Positions 45,973 to 60,440 of a stretch of 64,000 bases of DNA are shown here, piece by piece; positions within the stretch are counted from its first letter, which is position 1; every line of letters starts with the position of its first letter. Both the position numbers and the translations under genes were made by a program. This DNA comes from Blastobasis lacticolella (lineage: Eukaryota; Arthropoda; Insecta; Lepidoptera; Blastobasidae). The notes beneath the pieces were generated by a model. That model was not told the DNA's origin, did not search any database, and saw only the letters and a list, made by a program, of their open reading frames with translations. The stretch spans positions 4,357,428 through 4,421,427 of the forward strand of contig LR990049.1 in assembly GCA_905147135.1 (NCBI GenBank), given 5' to 3'.

Positions 45973-48900
45973 CTGGAAAGAGAGGAGTGGAGGTTAGACA
46001 TTTTGTTTGTGATACTGTAATATGTATGATTAACAAAGAGTTCTCAAGTGTGGCGTGAAAAGATTTTTACGGTCGGCAACACGCTTGGGACCTGTGTCAC
46101 AAGTTACTATCTGCCGACCATCAGAAGGGCCTGTCTATAAGACAGGCATTTAGTCCAGGTTTATCTATGTTGTACATTTTGAGTCATCGGTCTTGTACTC
46201 TGTTTTTATTAATAATAGATTTCATTTACCCATTTTAATAGATTTATAGAAATTGCTGATCTTCATAATAACCGCGTTGCTATTACCTAATTAGATTTTG
46301 CTTGTACCTAATTAGATTGTTCTTCACATCTCATCAATGTTTCATCTAGTACCATAGAATATTGATAGTAACGTAACTAGTACCGCAGAAGTAGGGTACC
46401 ACTTCATAAAACAGTAGCTTCTGAATATCAGTTCAACATATTAGAACATATTTCTGTTACTTACAATGAAACGCGTTCTAATATTTTGAACTGATAGTGT
46501 GAGCTTGTACTTTTATGACGGCCCCAGAATGATTTGTTGCGTGTCAACAAAATAGAACAAATACGTGTCAGTTCTATAATAAGCCGTTATCGACGTTTTC
46601 AACAAGTGAAATCACACCGATACCTACGTACTGCGGCCTGCCAATGGCCGGTTCAGTGGTCTCACTCGAATAGACTGAAAACGGCCGATGAAAAGGAAGA
46701 CAAGGTTGTAACCACTCAACTGTTACGATAACGTTTCAATATCAAACTTATCGGAGTCAATTTTACAATTAAAAGCGTGTGTAAAATCTTAAAATTGGTT
46801 GGTTAAACACAATGGCCACTATTCAACAAGACATTTCCCAACCAAATTAAAAAGGTTAAAGGTGCGAGGAATTTAAATGGGCGTGAGACAGTTGATGTGT
46901 TCTTGTGGCTAATGCTGGGTCCTAACAGTGCAGGTGCTAGAAAGCCTGTCGCAATGGACCTTGGCCTGATAAGGCGGCGCAAGCGCTGTCGGAATTGCGA
47001 TATCCGCGCGGGATCGTTTAAAAGACGATCAACGGACGCTTCTTTCGCATTGTGCCCGCGTTTAGCAACGGTGGGGTCATCAGAATAGAGCTCATTGTTG
47101 TCGGCAACCGGAGGCCCATTGTGCTGCTGAAAAGTCATATTTAATTGCGGCACTGAAACGCAACGAGAATGCGTCGACGGATTTGGCTCCGGAACACTTA
47201 TGGAATGCTAAACACGACGCAGATCAGTATCGGTTGCTCTGGCTGTCACGCTTTTGTAATTCGGCTTTCGGTTTTGGTTCGGCTGTAATGTTAATAAGTT
47301 GAGTTCTATTCTGTACCGTTCGTCCAATAAGGGCTTTCGTGATACCCAAATCCACGACATGGCGTTACTGTGACGTAAGGTCTGCTGTCAAAATTAAGCC
47401 CTGTCGTTGGATGGAGAAAATTTGTCATTTTACGGCAGTTGCTAATGCATCTGAAGTCGTGAAAACTGTCAGTCCCCGCTCGTCGCTTTCCGTTCGTCCA
47501 TTTCCCAGTTTGTAAATGTCTTGTTGCGTATATTGTACTATTTTTGGTTATAAGTCATCATGGGTTGGCGCTGGTTAATTTTGGGTTCTGATGAATGGCA
47601 CGTACTATGATATTGTGTTGATTCCGCCTATTGTTAAATTATTATTGTAGAAAACATTATTATAAAGCAAAAATGGTTACAAAACATTTCGAGTTTTTAT
47701 TTTTAGGTAAGTATCTTTGTACTATTTTTACAGGGTCCTGTTTTGAATACAATTTGAAATAAACTGATCGTCATCTTCCACTTCGCTGTTTCAAACACTT
47801 TTTGGTATTTTACCCACTAGTCATAAAAAACGTTATGGATATCATGCATATTATTAAGTTACTTATAAATACTCATTTTATGATAATTGTTTGTACACAA
47901 AAAATGAACAACTAACAACAAAGATTAAACATTTCCTTGAGCGCGGGAATTGAGAAGTGAACATGTTTTAACCTACATCGTGTTTCAAACTCTGCCATGT
48001 TAAGTTTTATTTTATCTCTTTTAAGTTAGGTCTTAAGTTAATTAAACCTAGCTTTGACTTCGCTGTGTTCAGCTAAAACATCAGAAAATCCAAAGACGAA
48101 TCTCCAAAAGATTGCTACATCGCAAATAGGAGTGTCTATTTAAATATTTTATTACCTTGATTTGCATTGAGCGAAAAATTCTGTAAATAACTTTTTTAGA
48201 CATCCTGTATGTTAAAGTTATTAAGGATATACTCACATTATTTTATACGAGCATAAAAACAGTGTGAGATAATCTTGAAGAGCGTGATGTTAAATTCTCC
48301 TTGGGCCATGAATGTGGGCCGATTCGAGTTTAATAAGGCTCTAATTGAAGGTCGCGTAGTTATTAATGTAGCCAAATGTTTAGCACGCCATATACAGAGA
48401 ACAATATATAATGTCGGCAACAATTTATTGTCTGAACTCGGATTCCGTGAGAAATTTTACAATTATTGCGCACAATTTATACGTTTCTAATGCTGGTGGC
48501 ACGCTCGCTTCATTATTTTGAATGCTTTTGCAGGCTTCTGTACAAATGTAATGTGGTATTGTTGTTGGTGATGGCTGACTACTCCCCTCGCTAGTAAGTT
48601 TTTTTTAATTATTCGGATAGTCCTCCGTCTGGTTTGTCCTGTATAATTGTTTTGTTCGCATTCGCGACATTTCTGGAACTGTGTTTTCTGGTACCTACAG
48701 TAAGCTAGAAGTCCGATTAGATCAGCTTATTGGGCAATGCGCTCTTGGCTTTTTTCCTTTTCTCATACAATATTTTAAAAGTAGTTTCTGCTTTGATTCT
48801 TACCAAATAAAATTTTATTGTGGGATAAATAACATGCGGGTGGTAAATCGCCTTTGTATGGCAAATGTCGTAAAATCTTTTGTACGATAAAGTTAGCTTG

Positions 48901-51900
48901 CTTGCACCACAAAGTTGTTTTGTCACCATTGCGCATATAAAAAAAAATTAAATCGCTAATGGCCACCAAATTCAAATCGCACGTCCGAACGGTTCCTTTG
49001 TTTCCCTCAGATGTTAAAATCTTAGGCACCTACCTATATCAGCGCGGAACATCTAACGCTTTTCCTACGGACGCGGCGAAGGCCGTCGTCGGTACCATCA
49101 GATATGCAGATTAGTTTTTTCCTGAGATCCAGTGTCTGCACAGTGCGTCTGTGTGTCGGTTTCTGCGCGGGCGCAGCGGGCCGCGACTGGCAAGCCCGCC
49201 ATTGTCCGTGTGTAGCCGCTTGGCACGATGCACCTCGGATGGCGAATTGTCAACCGCCAAATTGCCATTGCAATGCCAATAGCCGCTATAGTCCACTGCT
49301 GGTTTGGATAAATCGACAGGATTACCTTTTGTTAAGGTTAAGTGGCTGACTGTGTAATCAATTATTTTTTATGTATAAACGACTCTTACTAGTTTTATTT
49401 TCTTTCCAATTTATATAATTTATTATTTTAAAAGATTTCAATTCTTATAGATTTCGCGGGCATTAAAACAGCGCATCGTACGGCCATCTAGTGACTTTCT
49501 ACTGCAGTACATCGCCATGCCGCTGTCTCTCGCTATCTTAGTTCTAAATTATACCACAAGGGGTCGTTTTATGTTTCACCTAGAAAACTACAGATGGCTC
49601 TGCACGTATGTATATCGATCGATAATAATAACGTGGCCATAGTAGCAGATTCAAAAATAAATACGCGGCATGAATGAAAGTGCAGCCATGAGACAGTTTG
49701 AGCCCAGATTATTTGCCCATTTACTCGGACACGTAATGCTTGACCTTCTATCGAGGCACTCACTTTCACTACTATTTTTCAGTAAACAAAATTCCGGAAA
49801 TTCTTCATGCGCCAGGTCTCTTTGCCTCTTACTTGCTGTTTTGGTAAAAGATGAAGGTGACTGCCGTTAAATGGTAAAAATCAATTACCACAAAAATGGT
49901 CCGAATTAAATTGTTGTAATGAAAACAGATATTGTTATACTTTTGATTACACAATTTCCTGGCTCACTGAAACCGGTTGAATAACCAATAATACGTGTTG
50001 ACACAATTTCAGCTTAATCTGGAAACGGTGAGAGAGTAAAAGCATTCAATGTTTTCGAAAAATAAGTCAAGGTTCGTTTTAATTTAACGTTCTTGCGTAC
50101 GACACAGTAGGCAAACCGCCACTCGAACTAAGTACTAAGGCTGACAGACCTTTTACTGACGTTAAACTTTGCTGTGCCGTGAATGCAGATATAGATTTTA
50201 TGCAAGGTTTACGGGCAAATTCTGTGTCACTTAACAACAACTACGCGTAAAATAAAGAGTTTAACGCAAGTAATGTCGCTGAAAGGCTTGTTAATGGATA
50301 TGCAGATAACATTCAGTATATTCACGTGAACATTAATTTAAAACAAAATGAAAGAAAAATCATAATGATAAAGTGCGGATACCGATTATAATACCTCTAG
50401 GCAATACCTATTAGGTGGTGATCAATTAACAATCTCAATCAGTTCAAGTATCAAGTGTAAGGTACAAGGTTGAATCATAAAAGAAACGCCCGCCGGCTTG
50501 TTTAGTTCTGCCCACACTAATTAAGCTCCGCGGCCTAGAATGGCAGCTCTGCATTACAATTATTTATACAATCCATACCGATACCAGATTCTAGTAATCA
50601 ACGAGTAGTATGATGACTTGTCTCTGTATAAGGAAGGACGGATACCTAGATACTCTTGACAATGAAAACAAGCCATCAAGTACCAGTTTCTTCGATTTTG
50701 CAAGACTCCTTTTTGACAAGATGTGTCGAAGTGACAATGCGTCAGTGTTGAAGAAGATACTAGAAGATGATGTAGGTAGAAAACATTACACAATTATAAA
50801 TGTTAGTTGTATAGTTCTATAAAATATGGAGGTCAAACTTTGACCGTGTGGTATATTCCAGCGTAACATATTGCACTAACTAACCCTTTAGGGTACGAGT
50901 GTCGTAAAAGGCGACAATGTCTTAGATTTAGAGGCTGACCCTAGGGCCTCAATAGAAAAGAAAACGGGTCAGCGTTTACCGTGACGTCCAAAATCGAGTC
51001 AAACAGTGGAATGTTCATGTGACTTAGGTCAAACTGATGATTTAGAAGGATTGTAATGGTAAAGGTAAACCATAAATGAAGGGTGTTAAAAAATTTGATG
51101 AATAATTAAAACCATCGAGGCACTTTCTCAATAGTCGAACGACTGAAGTCAAGACAGGTTAGATGACAGCTAATTGAGCATATCGCCGGATACTATAAAG
51201 TCCAATGTTTAGCGGCGAATAAAGTGATTGCGACATAGCCGACGTTACCGGTGTTGCAAGCCTAGAAATTGTACAAGTCGCCGGGTTGGCCTACTGGAGC
51301 GTATTATTGAGAAAAAAGTCAAAACTTTCCCCGATCCATTGGCAAATTGTAAGTTGCGAAAATGTATATTATTTACGCAGCTGATAGAGTCTTTTGTTGT
51401 TCCGAAACTCTGGTAGTCTAATTGTGTAAGTAATAATCTTTTTAATTCTTCGCTGGGAAACGAAGCTGAATTTTCATTTTTCGCAAACCTGTCATTGTAC
51501 AGATGTAACTTTTTGTGATACTGTAATAATGTATACAGTCAAGGTAATTTTTTAAATAAAGCTTTCAGTATTTCAAAATGATAATCACATTGTATTGCAG
51601 ATATTTATGCTCATTTTATTTTACTGCACATTAAAAGATTATTATTTTTAAGGTTATCCATATCAGTTTTAAGCTGCAAGATTATGTACAGCTGACTGAA
51701 TGATTAGACAAAGAAAGTATGCTGTAATATATATTATTACCCCTTATTTATAAAGTGCAAATATTACATATTCATGTAAATGAGGTGATGTAAATTAATA
51801 TGTAACATCTGTATCTACTTTAACAATTTATATAATTTATGCGCCTTTGTTCACGTATTTGCTTTCGACTTCGTCACCGAAGACATTGATGAAAAGTAGT

Positions 51901-54900
51901 GCTTTGATAATTCTGCCGGCTATCTGCTGGTTTCAAAAGTAGCCTTCTGTTAGGAAAATGTCTTTTAAAACCAATGTGAACAAAATAAGGCGTAAATATT
52001 AAGCAACCTATAATCTATTTAAGCAAACAGATTTTGGTAGTGGGTTGTGTCCAATTGACGGCACTCCGAATCATATTATGAATACCTACGACTTATCGTA
52101 TCCTTAGATAGGTCTTTGAAGACGAATAGGTACTTATGCTGGTTTCTATGTCCACTGGAGCACGCTATAGGTAGTTCAATGCAACGGCCACTGTTGCCTT
52201 GTGGATAACTCGAACTGCGGTTTCAGTCACCGCCTACCACGCTCTGCGGAGGTCGTCGTTATTACCGCAGATCTTGCCCATATCGCCCAGAGTCAGAACG
52301 CTCTCCAAGTAGTTGACAGCAATGACACAGTAATTAAACTTACGTTCAGGCTCGCAAACAATTTTCCGTATCCAGTCTATACACGCTGATAGATAATTGA
52401 TTGATTAGGATCACTAGAATCGATATAGATCGATACGGTTCACGTCTTTACCAGAAATGGGTGTGATTTAAATGATTACATTCCTTTTTATGAATGTCCG
52501 TTTTGATGGATATGGTTAGTAAACTGAAATCTGAATTGACATTATAGTGTGACGAAGTTCTAATTGGCTTTGGGGATTTGTAAGTGAATTGTTTAATGCA
52601 GTTGACAAATAAATTGGCCAGCGCTTATAGTACCCAGGCACACGGTCCGCCGCCGCCGCGCCCGCGGTCCTCGGGCTGTCGCCCACAATCACAGGCTCTA
52701 TGAACAACTTCACATACTTGTGGACAGTTCATGCTCCATTTACACCGATGAAATGATTGGCCAAATTAAATTGTCTCAGTATATTCCGACTGCAGTTTAA
52801 CGCCTGTACAATTTCTCGACGGATTCAATACCATGCTGAAACGCTTCACGGCTATCAATTATAGTTTAATGCTATAGGCACAATTGAACGCGGTTGATGA
52901 GTTTATAGTGATATAACCCAATGTAAGGAACGCCTAATTTGAATAATTTAATAATAAGGAAATATTTGGAACCACGAGATTGGGAAGTCGTAATAATAGT
53001 GCCGGCAGTACATGGTTTCAATGACAAATGTGTGTGTACAAAGGTACTTAGCAACAGCCAGACCCCTTTACAAGCTTCTAACAGCCGCGCAAAGTATAGC
53101 AGAAAGCGATAGTGATGTAAGTCGATAGTTGTCAAACAGGAAACCGCGGGGCGCGCGTGGCAGCGATACGCCGCACACGCTTTGTGCTTCGGCCTTCGGA
53201 CGAAATGTTTAGTGCCCGTACACACTGCGCTGTATCGCACCACACACAGCCATTATGTAACGCTAGCTCCACAACAAATGCCAGCCCATTCATACGGGCC
53301 ATGGCCGCTCCGATCATCTGTGGTCCATCATTGCCGTTCTCATCCTTGTCCGTAACGTGTTCAGCGTTCTCTAAAGATTTCCGGATTGTTTTGTTCTCGC
53401 ATATTTGAGAATCGAGTTTATTATCTGCCTTGTTTACTATAACTCGGTCGGAATTTTACACAACATGGGAATCGATAAGCTTATCGACGATAATTTCTTT
53501 TGCGTTTTAATAACAAGGAAATGTTAAAATTAGATAAATGTTAATCAATGTCGAGTTGAGTTGAGTCAATAAGATCATTGTCAATATGATAATGCTTTCA
53601 GCTACGGATTTTATTTGCTCAGAGCGTATCAATGTAATAACTACTTTTTACGGGCTGAATAACTACTTTTTCTCTTGATAATAGCACCATATATGAGCTA
53701 AGCTTTAGAAAGGCAACTAATGTGATCAAATAATTGTATTAACACCAATGTAACCATTAGAGAGCGAATGAATAAATGAATTATGAATTATCATATTTGT
53801 TACTTAATACATACATACATAAAGACACACAATTTTTGTTAAGCTTATCTGCTGGATTTTCACAACAAACTTGATTAATTGATTACACTTTAGGCAACTA
53901 CGACTGAAATATCGTCGTTCTATTCGAGAGGTCTTTCATTCAATTGACCTTTACCCGTTGATTTAAGAATTTTATTGTTGCATCATTGGGCTAAACGCTT
54001 GCGAGCATTTCGCCTAGTTTGGCCCGTTGGCAGTGTTTAGTTATATTTATTTTTAAATGGCATTGTACCCTGTGCGAGAGAGTCTTGGGCCGAAAGCGCG
54101 AATGAGTTTTACCTTCGATGATGCTAAAATAGCACCACAGTTACACTCTCACCTTGCGTTTGATTGACGATCGATCCCTTGTGCCAGATACTTGCTAACA
54201 GAGACAACAAACAACTGCGCTGTAAACAGAAATTATTAGACGCATAACCTCCTCAGATGCCATTTGCGATATGTAAATATGAATATAGTTTTGGATACAG
54301 ACTGTTACTAAAACCAATGACACAAAACACGGTTTCGTCCTAAGCGGCATTAACTAGTCAGATGGTTTTCTCTAGAAATTCCTCGGCGACCAGATACAAG
54401 ATCTAACGAAACGCCTTCGGCGCATTTCTGAGTTTTCGCAACGGCTTAAGTTCGGAAACAAATCGAGTTCGTGTTCGACATTTTGCGATCACTGCGGCAG
54501 TTAGATGACTATTTATAAAGAACGTGTCTTAGAAAAGGTCGGATTTGATTGTCGGCAGTCATTTGAATATCACTTGTGTTATTACAGCAAATTACGATGA
54601 ATTAAATGGTCTATATAGATGTGGTTCTCACGCGGCGGAATCAGGTGACCTTGGAACAGGTAGCTTTGAACCTAACGACGTTTTAGTTAATGTTAGTGCC
54701 AGTCATGCAGTCTCTCTAGGTAGATCTTTAGTCATAAATGTACGTACCTAAGTACTATTAAATGCCTCTATGATTCCAAAGAAAATGCCCATGATCATTA
54801 TTGTTCTTATTCAATAGGATGACGATTTAGAACTTAATTGTAATTTAAAACAAGATGTGTGACTGTATAATTAGTTTATTATTACGTAAATCGATGATCA

Positions 54901-55439
54901 CAATTCGCTTCCGTTGACCGAGTAGTTCTCTACAAACGGACCGAGGTAAACGAGAACCGTCCAAGGTTCGTTTTGAAATAGGATGGCACTTGACCTTCAG
55001 GATGAAAGTCAACACTGTTGCGCAACACATCGGCGCGCGCGCTACCCAGCTCTATGCTAATAAACCAACGAGACACATATTGGAGCCTGATCATGACCTA
55101 CATTCCCATGTTCAAGGATTTCACATATTTGGTAGGCGAAGATTTCAAAACCGACAGAATTTTAAAACGCCTCTTCACAACAGCCGCGTAGGCAACCCGC
55201 AGCGAAGAAACAGGTCGATCGGACCAGAGTCAGAGGCACCGGGAAAAAAATAAAAGAAACATTTCTTTGGTTTTCCCCAGGATGAGGTGACGTAAAGAGA
55301 AATACGGACAATGTAAATGCCAGTGGAATTTAATGAATCATTGTCTCAAGTCATACCGTCAATTGCGGTTAGATTCCTGTTGTAAATTTTATGCATGACT
55401 AGAATGAGTGACTACCGAGCCCTGTTCAATAAATCATTT

Positions 55440-55640
55440 GTTTGGACTAGATTTTTCACCACTCCTTTCTACACATTTGCCTAGGCGCACACTAGGGGGC
55501 TCGTAGTGTGCGCGGGCGTCGCGGTGTGCCCCACGCACACGAAGGCACCGCGAGGCACGCTGGTAGTGGTGGAGCGTGCGTAGATCCGCGGGCACGTTGC
55601 ATAGAGGGGAGGGGGGCTGTGCCGCCGGCGAGCGGCCCGC
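55440..55640. promoter_or_regulatory. GC-rich island upstream of ken
   Basis: A strongly GC-rich, CpG-rich block stands in AT-rich surroundings. Its ORFs have no recognisable protein features. It could be a promoter or untranslated exon, but nothing fixes its direction. Confidence 0.3.
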
Positions 55641-57369
55641 GGTTTTGTAACACTGTTTCATTTCAAGGTCACTCGAGCAGTTTTTAGAAAGTTACTTCAT
55701 ATCGACTCAAACTATTAGGTAAAACTCATATAACATTTCTTCTTCGAACACAAAATTATTATTCAACCCAGCGGTGACGTCGCCGCTATCCTTACTTTCA
55801 AAATATTTATATCGACGTTGCTACGACCTGGATAATATGCTAATGAAATGTCCTTAATATTTATTCGCAAAATTTGCTACTGTGATTAATTTATTCGCAG
55901 AAAAATATTGGCTATTACAGCCCATTGCGAATCCATTAGTATTTATTGCCATGCGGTTGCCAATGTTAAAGATTCGTAATAAATGTTTCGCAATGGTAAA
56001 AGTTCGCGATGACACCGATTAGTCATTATTATCAGCATCAATGAACACAATTATTCTTGACAGTTCCAAAGAGTCGAAATGCAGGTCAATAAGCGTCTAT
56101 ACATTAATAGTCTATTAAACTATAGTCTCGTTTACACAACTTGTATACTATTCTAGTACATACATAACATCTACATTCCTAAAGACAGCATTAAATATGC
56201 CATCCTCACGAATATTTTCAACCAAAATAAGCATCCCAACATTTCTTATTTCATCATTGCCATATTCACTTCCATATACGTAGAGATCTTCACTCTGTTG
56301 CCGAAATGATGAAATGTAGTCGGCTGCCATTTCGTGAAGTTGGGTTGCGTAAGCGTTCACGCTAAATTTTGCCTCAGAGAAAGTATGCGAAAGGCTTTAC
56401 GTAAGCCGACCACGTAACTTGTAGCGACTCAGTTTTGATTTCCTTACTTTTATGTCCATCACCTACTGTTACGTGAGTTTTACGGTCAATTTTTGATTTA
56501 CTTAGACTAGAGGTCTGGTTCTATTTTCATTTCCAGTTTGTTCGGCTAAAATACTACCTAGGCAACAAATTTTTAAAGGGTATTCTAGTAGAAGCTTGCT
56601 ATAACGTAAGTGTGAAATGAAAAAGAGGAAAAACCAACACTTAATGTCTACAATACGTGACTTGCGAGAAGTAAAACGTACTTGGTAAACAATTTACAGA
56701 CGGAGAATTTTCTTGCGACTCATAAATTAACTTTACGAACCTAAGAAGCAAGTTCTTAGATGCGAATTCAAACCAAACGCTTTTGCTTGGGACGTGTCAT
56801 GTGTTAAACTTAATTAACGAGTACAACAAGCGATGTCAGGTTTGAATACGTCTTGAATTAGATAAATAGACAATAAATTAGGATGCTCTCCCAAGTTATA
56901 ATGGTTGGTGTAAGGTCAAAATAATTCTAGAGTCATTCAATCGGTGGCCTCCAACCTCCAAACGAAAACCATTTGGCAATAGAGTTTTGCATTGTTGAAG
57001 TGTGAAACCATGTGGCAAAGTAAAAAGAATAAGCAAAAACGGCAGCGGTGGGCGGTCGCGAGCAATCTCATGCCCCAATTTCCGACTTATCAGCCAAGTC
57101 AAATATCAGAAACGCACGGGTGCCGGAGATAAGTGTAGATTAACAAATTGTGGTTGTGTATTTCTTTTTAACTATGCTTCCGTTTTTAGTTCAAAGAAAT
57201 TGTTTCCTTGAACGTTCAGTTTCATTTGTTTTCTTACGTGTAAACAGAATTTGTTTTAATGTTTTGCTTTTCTTCCGTCGCTTTGATTGTTGGTTTCTTT
57301 GACAATATATAACTTTTACACTTTTTATCAAAACTAATATTTTTTGGCAGTTTTAAATAGCTATTTATT

Positions 57370-57545
57370 TATTTTATACTAGCTAGCCGGCCGTAACTTC
57401 GTTTGCGTATTGTCCTAACCTACAGTTCTTTCTCTTCAATCACATTGTTGAAACCCGCATTCAAATTCGCTACGTAGTTTAAAAGATTTAAGCGTACATA
57501 CATACTACAGAGGGACAGACGGTGAATTTTTCTATATAGTAGAGA
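57370..57545 (+). repeat. Degenerate interspersed repeat
   Basis: 'actagctagccggccgtaac', 'gaaacccgcattcaaattcg' and 'acagagggacagacggtg' are words of a common lepidopteran repeat, one of few in this region. Confidence 0.5.
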
Positions 57546-59629
57546 AGTACCAACATCTAAATTATCCCAGGACGTGAAAGAAGTGAGTGACGTAAAATGA
57601 AATCTTAATTAAGCCACCTAAAAAGATTGCACAAGACACTTGCTCTGGGATTTTGATAAGCATCTTTCACAACGTTGCGGTAACCGTGTGAAGAGATAGC
57701 GGAACTAGTGTACACTACATGAGGCATTAAAGGAATTACAATTAACTGCATAAAGAGTAGAAGCTACGCTGGACTACCTCAGTAGTTTATACCTCAGAAG
57801 TTATACTTAGTAACCGGGTGATATCTAAAAACCTCCGACATAGTTTATTCAAATATTATCTAAACCACTGTCCTGATTTTTTAGAACATATTTTATTATT
57901 ATTATATAGAAATATTTTAGAACAGTTGTAGGATACGCTATAGCAAATAGTGGTAGGCACCTTCAGTAAAATAAATTGAAATAAACCAGAAGAAACTGTT
58001 AAAGTAATAAATAATAAATAAATAAGAAGTGTAAACTGCTATGTCTTCACGCAATTTTCGGGATGATATTTATCTTTTTTTTCGGATCATGGCGTAACAA
58101 GCGGTGCTGAAATATCGCGGACCTCAAAATAACTGCGTTAAATATTGCAAATCCCAATGAATCAATATATTTCTCTTATAACCACAGGATTATTAGATCT
58201 TTATTCAGATGTGGAATGATAAATTGAAGTTCTAGTAACAGCTTCCATACAAAATTATAATGTTCATTTTAATAGCAAAATCCATGTTATGTGTAGGCAA
58301 TTAACACATAAATTACGAGGAAGTATGATGAAGAACTTTGAATAAATGTTTACGAGTAAAGCGAATACTAAATTGTGGTAGATAGATAATTAAATGAATA
58401 GTGCGTAGAATTCTATCGCGTTTCTAAATATACTACATAGGTACCTGTATCATACAGTTCGCACAAAAAATAGCTTATTGCTTATTTCTTAACTATATGA
58501 ACACGCAGTGGGAAGCTTTGCAGTATGGAAATCATGATGATCGATATTGATCATTACTTATGAAGGTCATGAAGATGATCTCATAGAATGTAAGTGGTAT
58601 CATATAAAACTTTGTTCTCGTATAAAATTATATGTAAACGACTGTTTATATTGGCTACGGAAATTATTTATCCACACAAAGTGTAGGTAGTGACTGTACT
58701 TGGTGATACATTATAATAACAACAACTGAATACGCTAGCGTTAGAAAATGGTACAGTAAAATGTAGCAATGCCGATAATGAATTAAATGAAGCAATTATT
58801 TTTAAAAGAGGAAATATTGTAGGGCAAAATGGGCCACACGATGAGGATAAAAACAATATTGTAACTGCGCAGTACCAATACTAAATGCGACGATGATCCA
58901 ATGATTCTTTCACTAAAATGTGTACCATTCTAAGTATTGGATCACGCGGTCCGAAACTGCGGCGTGACTCACCTACTCTCATAGTTAGCTACTTACTTTT
59001 CAAGTCGGAGCGTGTTGGGAAATTTTGTCAACTTCCAGATACCTATTGCTTGTAATTCCCTTTGTTGAAATGTTGATTAAATTTACGAACGAATTAGAGT
59101 TGCTATGTTATTCATGATGTCTTTAAAGTTCTTAGCTGCAATAACTGTCGAAGTAATATTATTCTAATTTGTAAAATTCGAATAATTTATAATATTACTG
59201 ATCAAAAAAACGATTGAAAGGCAATTTGGCGATGTTGCTCAGTTGGCTTTCATACAATAGATTTTCTATGTCGAATTTCCGATAAAATACTACAAGAAAT
59301 ACTTAAGTCGAGAGTAAAACGAACATTATTTATAGTTGTTAATAAATGGCAAGTTTATGTATTTACGAAATAATCACTCATGTGGACCGTTCCGTCTACA
59401 TCCATGAATAATGAATGAGCCATTAAAGACGATAAGTGACGAAGTCGAAAGAAAATACATGAGAGAGTCGCGTACACGCTTCGTAAGCGATAGTGGAAGC
59501 GCTTCTTATCAAATTTTCAGTCATAATAGTAACTGACCTACCCGTACTCTAAGATTTAGCTAAAAATACATCCACGTGAAACGTGCGCTTTCGTTCACCG
59601 ACGTCCAGTTTTAGTACTTTACTCTAGGG

Positions 59630-59830
59630 TTTGGTGGTGTTGGTGTGCGTGTGTAGGAGTGTATCGCCACACATGCGCAGGGGCAGCGAAGCGGCGCGCG
59701 CGTGTGCGTTCGGCCCGCCCCGCTCCGGATGTGAGCGCAGATTTGCGCCTGTGAATGTGCTAGACCAAATTGATAGCTCCGCGCACTAGCCGCGAATGTG
59801 TACGCGTGTGCGTCGCATTGTTTGGAAGCC
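59630..59830. promoter_or_regulatory. GC/GT-rich island, candidate distal promoter or 5' exon
   Basis: Alternating GTGTGCG words, GCGCGCG and GGCCCGCCCCGC stand out sharply from the AT-rich flanks. Together with a second block at 60340-60440 this is the most promoter-like part of the upstream region, but no start site can be assigned. Confidence 0.3.
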
Positions 59831-60339
59831 TTGAGACCTTCAACTTATTTTACAACTTGTCAGCTAACGTACCGACAATAAAATTGTGGACAATCACACT
59901 TAACGCCTAGATGGCTGTTTTATAGCCCTCACTGACAGACCACTGACAATAATTAATAATATCGAAGTGGTCAAGGTTCCGGAGGCTGCCGTTGGAAATC
60001 ATAATTCACGATGTCTCTGAAAGCACGCATAAAACACACGCAACTCACTGCTACTCGAACCAATGGGGCACGATATAAAATAATATATCCTTGTGGTTTA
60101 CGTACCCACCCGCAGCCAACGAAATAGGAAGGGCCTATCGAAAGCATTAGACTCGTATAAGTAATAAATATTCAACGCAAGGGTAACTGCGCAATAAAAC
60201 TAATAGACCAAAACATGTGGCCTTTGAGGCTTGCAGGAACGTTAAATTATATTATGATGAAAACATAAATTCGACGCCTTTTTAATTTTATTAACTAGAC
60301 GGCCTTAGGAAAGTTTGTTTTTGATTTTTATAAATGCGA

Positions 60340-60440
60340 AAGCGGAAGTCGTTAGACGAGCCGCACCTATCGATGAGCCGGAGAGGGCCGAAGGTGAACC
60401 GGTCGCCCGGGTGCGCGCGCGCCTCCCGCCCGCCGATAAC
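60340..60440. promoter_or_regulatory. GC-rich block near distal island
   Basis: CpG-rich sequence with GCGCGCGCGCC and CCGCCCGCCG. It has no protein-like frame. It may form one regulatory unit with 59630-59830. Confidence 0.25.
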
